Positions 9,882-12,766 of a stretch of DNA of 12,766 nucleotides are shown in pieces (position 1 is the stretch's first letter; each line of letters starts with the position of its first letter). Under the pieces are notes generated by a model. The model made no database searches and was not told the origin of the DNA. It was given only the letters and a program-made list of their open reading frames with translations. Where the stretch lies: contig CAZBBC010000132.1 of NCBI GenBank assembly GCA_964489835.1, positions 1 to 12,766 of the forward strand, in the 5' to 3' direction. This DNA comes from CAZBBC01 sp964489835 (GTDB lineage: Bacteria; Calditrichota; Calditrichia; JAJRVZ01). The translations under genes were made by a program, and so were the position numbers.

Positions 9882-12488
9882 ATGACCTCAAAAGAAATCA
9901 GACAATCGTTTATCGATTTTTTCAAGCAAAAAGAGCACACCTTTGTACCCAGTGCCCCGGTCGTACCGATTGATGATCCGACGCTGTTGTTTACCAATGC
10001 CGGTATGAATCAGTTCAAGGATATTCTTCTTGGAAAAAGTAAACAACCTTACCAGCGTGCCGTAAATTCACAAAAGTGTATTCGCGTGAGCGGAAAACAT
10101 AACGATCTGGAAGAAGTGGGCCATGATACGTATCATCATACATTTTTCGAAATGCTGGGCAACTGGTCTTTTGGTGACTATTATAAAAAGGAAGCGATTA
10201 CCTGGGCCTGGGAACTTTTAACGGAAGTCTGGAAAATACCCAAGGATAAATTATACGCAACGGTATTTAGAGATGACGATGAATCCGCTGAATTATGGGC
10301 GAAAGTTACAGACCTTAAAAAAGAGCGTATTCTTCGCTTTGACGAAAAAGACAACTTCTGGGAAATGGGCGAGACCGGTCCCTGTGGACCTTGTTCCGAG
10401 ATCCATATAGATCTCGGAAAGGATTTTTGTGATAAAAAAAACAGTGCCCACCACTGTGGGGTGAATGGCGACTGTGGACGATATATTGAATTGTGGAATC
10501 TGGTCTTTATTCAATATAACCGCGATGAAGCCGGGCGTTTACATTCACTGCCCTCAAAACACGTCGATACCGGCGCCGGTTTTGAACGTCTGGTCGCGGT
10601 ACTGCAAGGGAAAAGATCAAACTACGCGACGGATATTTTTACCCCTTTGCTGGATAAAATCGCCGAATTAACCCACAGTCCCTATGAAACGTCTGATAAA
10701 CAGGCAGCTTATCATGTCATCGCCGATCATGTCCGGATGTTAACTTTTTCGATCGCTGACGGGGCTTTACCCGCTAATGAAGGACGTGGTTATGTCATGC
10801 GCAGAATTCTCCGTCGCGCCGCACGGTATGGGCGCAATCTGGCCATGCATGAGCCTTTTATCTATCGGTTGGTTCCGACTGTTATGGATGTGCTCGGAGA
10901 TAGTTATCCGATCAGCCGGGAACGTATGGACCATGTATCAGCTATTATTCAAGCGGAGGAGGAACATTTTAACCGGACCCTGGATCGGGGACTGGAGATC
11001 TTTGAGAAGATCAAATCGGATCTCATGGTGCAAAAACAAAAGGTCATTCCCGGAAAGGATGTTTTTAAACTTTATGATACCTATGGTTTTCCGGTGGATC
11101 TGACCCGTATTCTGGCTGACGAGGCGGATTTAAAATTAGACGACATCGGATTTGAAAGCGCAATGAAAATACAACGGGATCGGGCACGAAAAGCGGCAAA
11201 ATTCCAATCGACAGACATTCCTGAGGATTCATGGATCACCCTTACAGAAAGCAGCGGGACTAATTTTGTCGGTTATACGGAGGATGCCCTGGAGACGCAC
11301 ATCGTCAAATATTCTCTTCATAAAGATAAATTACACCTCGTATTAAAAGATACACCATTTTATGCGGAGTCCGGCGGTCAGATCAGTGACCAGGGTATCA
11401 TTGTACTGGAAGGAAATGAACTGGAAGTTATCAATGTTCAGAAGGATGGCGATGAGATTGTTCACATTTGTCGGTTACCAAAGAACTTCACCATCAATTC
11501 CGATCGTGTTTTCGCAGAACTTCATACCGATGACCGCCGCCAGACCGAAAAAAACCACACGGCCACTCATTTGTTACATGCCGCCTTAAGAAAAGTGTTG
11601 GGTAATCATGTTCAACAAGCGGGTTCATTGGTCGAACCGGGCCGGCTACGCTTCGATTTTACGCATTTTGCCCGCATCAGCCCCAAACAACTCACAGAGA
11701 TAGAGCGTCTGGTTAACGAAAAGATCCAGGACGATCGTCCTCTGGCGATTACCGAAGACTCTTTTGAATCAGCGAAAAAAAAGGGTGCCATGGCTTTATT
11801 TGGTGAAAAATACGGGGAGACAGTCCGTACCGTAGAAGTTTCAGATTTCAGTCTCGAATTATGCGGCGGTACCCATGTAAAACGTACCGGCCAGATCGGT
11901 CCTTTTATCATTACTTACGAAGGTAGTATTGCCTCAGGCGTTAGAAGAATTGAGGCGCTCACTGGCAGAGAGGCCGTCAGATATTTACAAAAATCACGTG
12001 ACCAGATAAAGCAGCTGTCCGAATTATTAAATACCGGTGAGAATGAAATCACCGATAAAATATCAGAACTGGTTGAAACCAAACGAAAAATAGAAAAAGA
12101 ACTGGAAAAAGTAAAAACCCACAACCTTTCACAGGGAATAGGTGATATACTTAAAATGGCAGAAACCATCCATGGCATAAATGTCATCTCCTATACGGTC
12201 GAAAATTCAACGATGGATCAGCTGAAAGAAGTGGGTGACCAAATTCGCGGGAAATCAAAAAATACCGTGGCCCTCCTCGGGACTATAAGTACCGGAAAAA
12301 TCATTTTTGTCTGTGTGGTAACCGATGACCTGATAAAAGAAAAAGGATTAAAAGCCGGCGATTTAGTGCAAAAAATTGCCGGAATTACCGGCGGAGGCGG
12401 AGGCGGTCGTCCGCATATGGCCACTGCTGGCGGAAAAGATTTATCGAAATTTGAAACAGCAATGGCTCATATCAAAAACATTATTTAA
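9882..12488 (+). CDS. alaS: Alanine--tRNA ligase
   Basis: An 868-residue AlaRS, complete and near the 875 residues of E. coli. It charges tRNA-Ala and edits Ser/Gly mischarging. Catalytic core: TNAGMNQFKDILLG (38-51), the motif-2 region FFEMLGNWSFGDYY (88-101) and GPCGPCSEIHID (166-177), then HVDTGAGFERL (227-237). The editing domain carries HTATH (559-563) and CGGTH (661-665), which together bind zinc. The C-terminal domain contains the run of six glycines followed by RPHMATAGG (837-851). An insert rich in Cys and His (Cys183, His190, His191, Cys192, Cys198) follows the GPCGPC segment and could form an extra metal site. No Shine-Dalgarno is clear before ATG 9882, although no alternative start fits the family better. 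The TAA stop coincides with the edge of an interspersed repeat. Confidence 0.97.
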   Translation: MTSKEIRQSFIDFFKQKEHTFVPSAPVVPIDDPTLLFTNAGMNQFKDILLGKSKQPYQRAVNSQKCIRVSGKHNDLEEVGHDTYHHTFFEMLGNWSFGDYYKKEAITWAWELLTEVWKIPKDKLYATVFRDDDESAELWAKVTDLKKERILRFDEKDNFWEMGETGPCGPCSEIHIDLGKDFCDKKNSAHHCGVNGDCGRYIELWNLVFIQYNRDEAGRLHSLPSKHVDTGAGFERLVAVLQGKRSNYATDIFTPLLDKIAELTHSPYETSDKQAAYHVIADHVRMLTFSIADGALPANEGRGYVMRRILRRAARYGRNLAMHEPFIYRLVPTVMDVLGDSYPISRERMDHVSAIIQAEEEHFNRTLDRGLEIFEKIKSDLMVQKQKVIPGKDVFKLYDTYGFPVDLTRILADEADLKLDDIGFESAMKIQRDRARKAAKFQSTDIPEDSWITLTESSGTNFVGYTEDALETHIVKYSLHKDKLHLVLKDTPFYAESGGQISDQGIIVLEGNELEVINVQKDGDEIVHICRLPKNFTINSDRVFAELHTDDRRQTEKNHTATHLLHAALRKVLGNHVQQAGSLVEPGRLRFDFTHFARISPKQLTEIERLVNEKIQDDRPLAITEDSFESAKKKGAMALFGEKYGETVRTVEVSDFSLELCGGTHVKRTGQIGPFIITYEGSIASGVRRIEALTGREAVRYLQKSRDQIKQLSELLNTGENEITDKISELVETKRKIEKELEKVKTHNLSQGIGDILKMAETIHGINVISYTVENSTMDQLKEVGDQIRGKSKNTVALLGTISTGKIIFVCVVTDDLIKEKGLKAGDLVQKIAGITGGGGGGRPHMATAGGKDLSKFETAMAHIKNII

Positions 12489-12720
12489 CCTGATCTATTC
12501 ATACCGCAGCGATGCTGCAAACAAAAAAAAGAAGTCCACGGATTACACGGATTTACACGGATTTACACGGATTTTATTTAAAAATTATTTTTATTTAAGT
12601 TTTAATCCGTGAGAATCAGTTTAATCTGCGTCATCCGTGTTCTATTAATATTGCTTAATATCGCTGCGCCGCTGCGAGAAATGAATAATTCCTGTTAGAA
12701 AAACTTTGCTAAAAAAACAA
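12485..12720 (-). repeat. Interspersed repeat of about 235 bp, copy 3, inverted
   Basis: Read on the minus strand it has the same block order as copy 1, including AGCAAAG..., the TTCTCGCAGCGGCGC region and ATCCGTG units, and it ends GCTGCGGTATGAATAGATCA with a GGTTAAAT tail. On the plus strand 12541-12570 hold three 10-bp units of the type ATTTACACGG. Near its start GCAGCGATGCTGC forms a small hairpin (12507-12519). The edge overlaps the alaS stop codon. Confidence 0.8.
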
Positions 12721-12738
12721 AGTTTTTGGCTACAATAG

Positions 12739-12766
12739 CATAAACCACGAAGCAGATTCCTCGATA
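12739..12766. repeat. Repeat relic at the window edge
   Basis: CATAAACCACGAAG (12739-12752) is the exact reverse complement of CTTCGTGGTTTATG at 400-413. It probably belongs to another dispersed copy that continues beyond the window. Confidence 0.45.

Noticed and set aside
12531..12575. Possible CRISPR-like or iteron array
   Set aside because: There are only about three 10-bp units without spacers, and the units vary between dispersed copies; this is a tandem tract inside a repeat.
12376..12612. Plus-strand frame ending TDLHGFTRILFKNYFYLSF
   Set aside because: It overlaps the end of alaS in another frame and then reads through repeat copy 3.

Overview
The window comes from a bacterial genome that is moderately AT-rich and heavily loaded with small repeats. 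All real genes lie on the + strand. The recA, recX, alaS order and the bacterial-type RecA and AlaRS identify a bacterium. The repeat load (palindromic hairpins, MITE-like elements, and interspersed CACGGATT-type repeats of roughly 200 bp) and a scaffold gap of exactly 100 N suggest a metagenome-assembled genome, possibly from a candidate phylum. I cannot fix the taxon from sequence alone.

Layout. Positions 3-155 hold the C-terminus of an alpha/beta hydrolase cut off by the window edge. Positions 492-1793 hold a fused AdoMet decarboxylase-spermidine synthase, which combines two consecutive polyamine steps in one chain. Positions 1794-2755 hold tandem and palindromic repeats, a wreck of an AtuA/DUF1446-family gene, and a 212-bp MITE-like element sitting inside a hairpin repeat. 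Positions 2756-6318 hold an archaeal-type HMG-CoA synthase, a thiolase and a DUF35 Zn-ribbon/OB-fold protein, followed by an Asp/Glu-racemase-superfamily protein that lacks one of the usual catalytic cysteines. A second MITE-like element separates the synthase and thiolase genes. Positions 6486-7550 hold recA, whose stop codon lies inside a 35-bp palindromic repeat. Positions 7551-8610 are a repeat thicket with the N gap, terminator-like hairpins and a truncated DUF559 nuclease gene. Then come recX (8722-9354), a 47-codon fragment of a PLP-dependent Cys/Met-metabolism enzyme (9497-9640) and alaS (9882-12488). The window ends in more repeats.

How the genes work together. Thiolase, HMG-CoA synthase and DUF35 are known in archaea as one complex that condenses acetyl-CoA to acetoacetyl-CoA and then to HMG-CoA. 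Here they keep the archaeal gene order and are followed by a putative lyase, racemase or decarboxylase. The AtuA-like remnant upstream suggests the cluster was once longer. RecA and RecX are recombinase and modulator, although repeats now separate their genes by more than 1.1 kb.

The most interesting themes are these: (i) a DUF559 nuclease ORF bounded by the two halves of a palindromic repeat that also exists nearby without the ORF; (ii) a MITE insertion whose pre-insertion site can be rebuilt exactly; (iii) repeats that reach into or abut gene 3' ends (recA, alaS) and lie beside three broken genes; and (iv) paired duplications of exactly 55 bp around the N gap, which point to a de Bruijn assembly artefact rather than biology.
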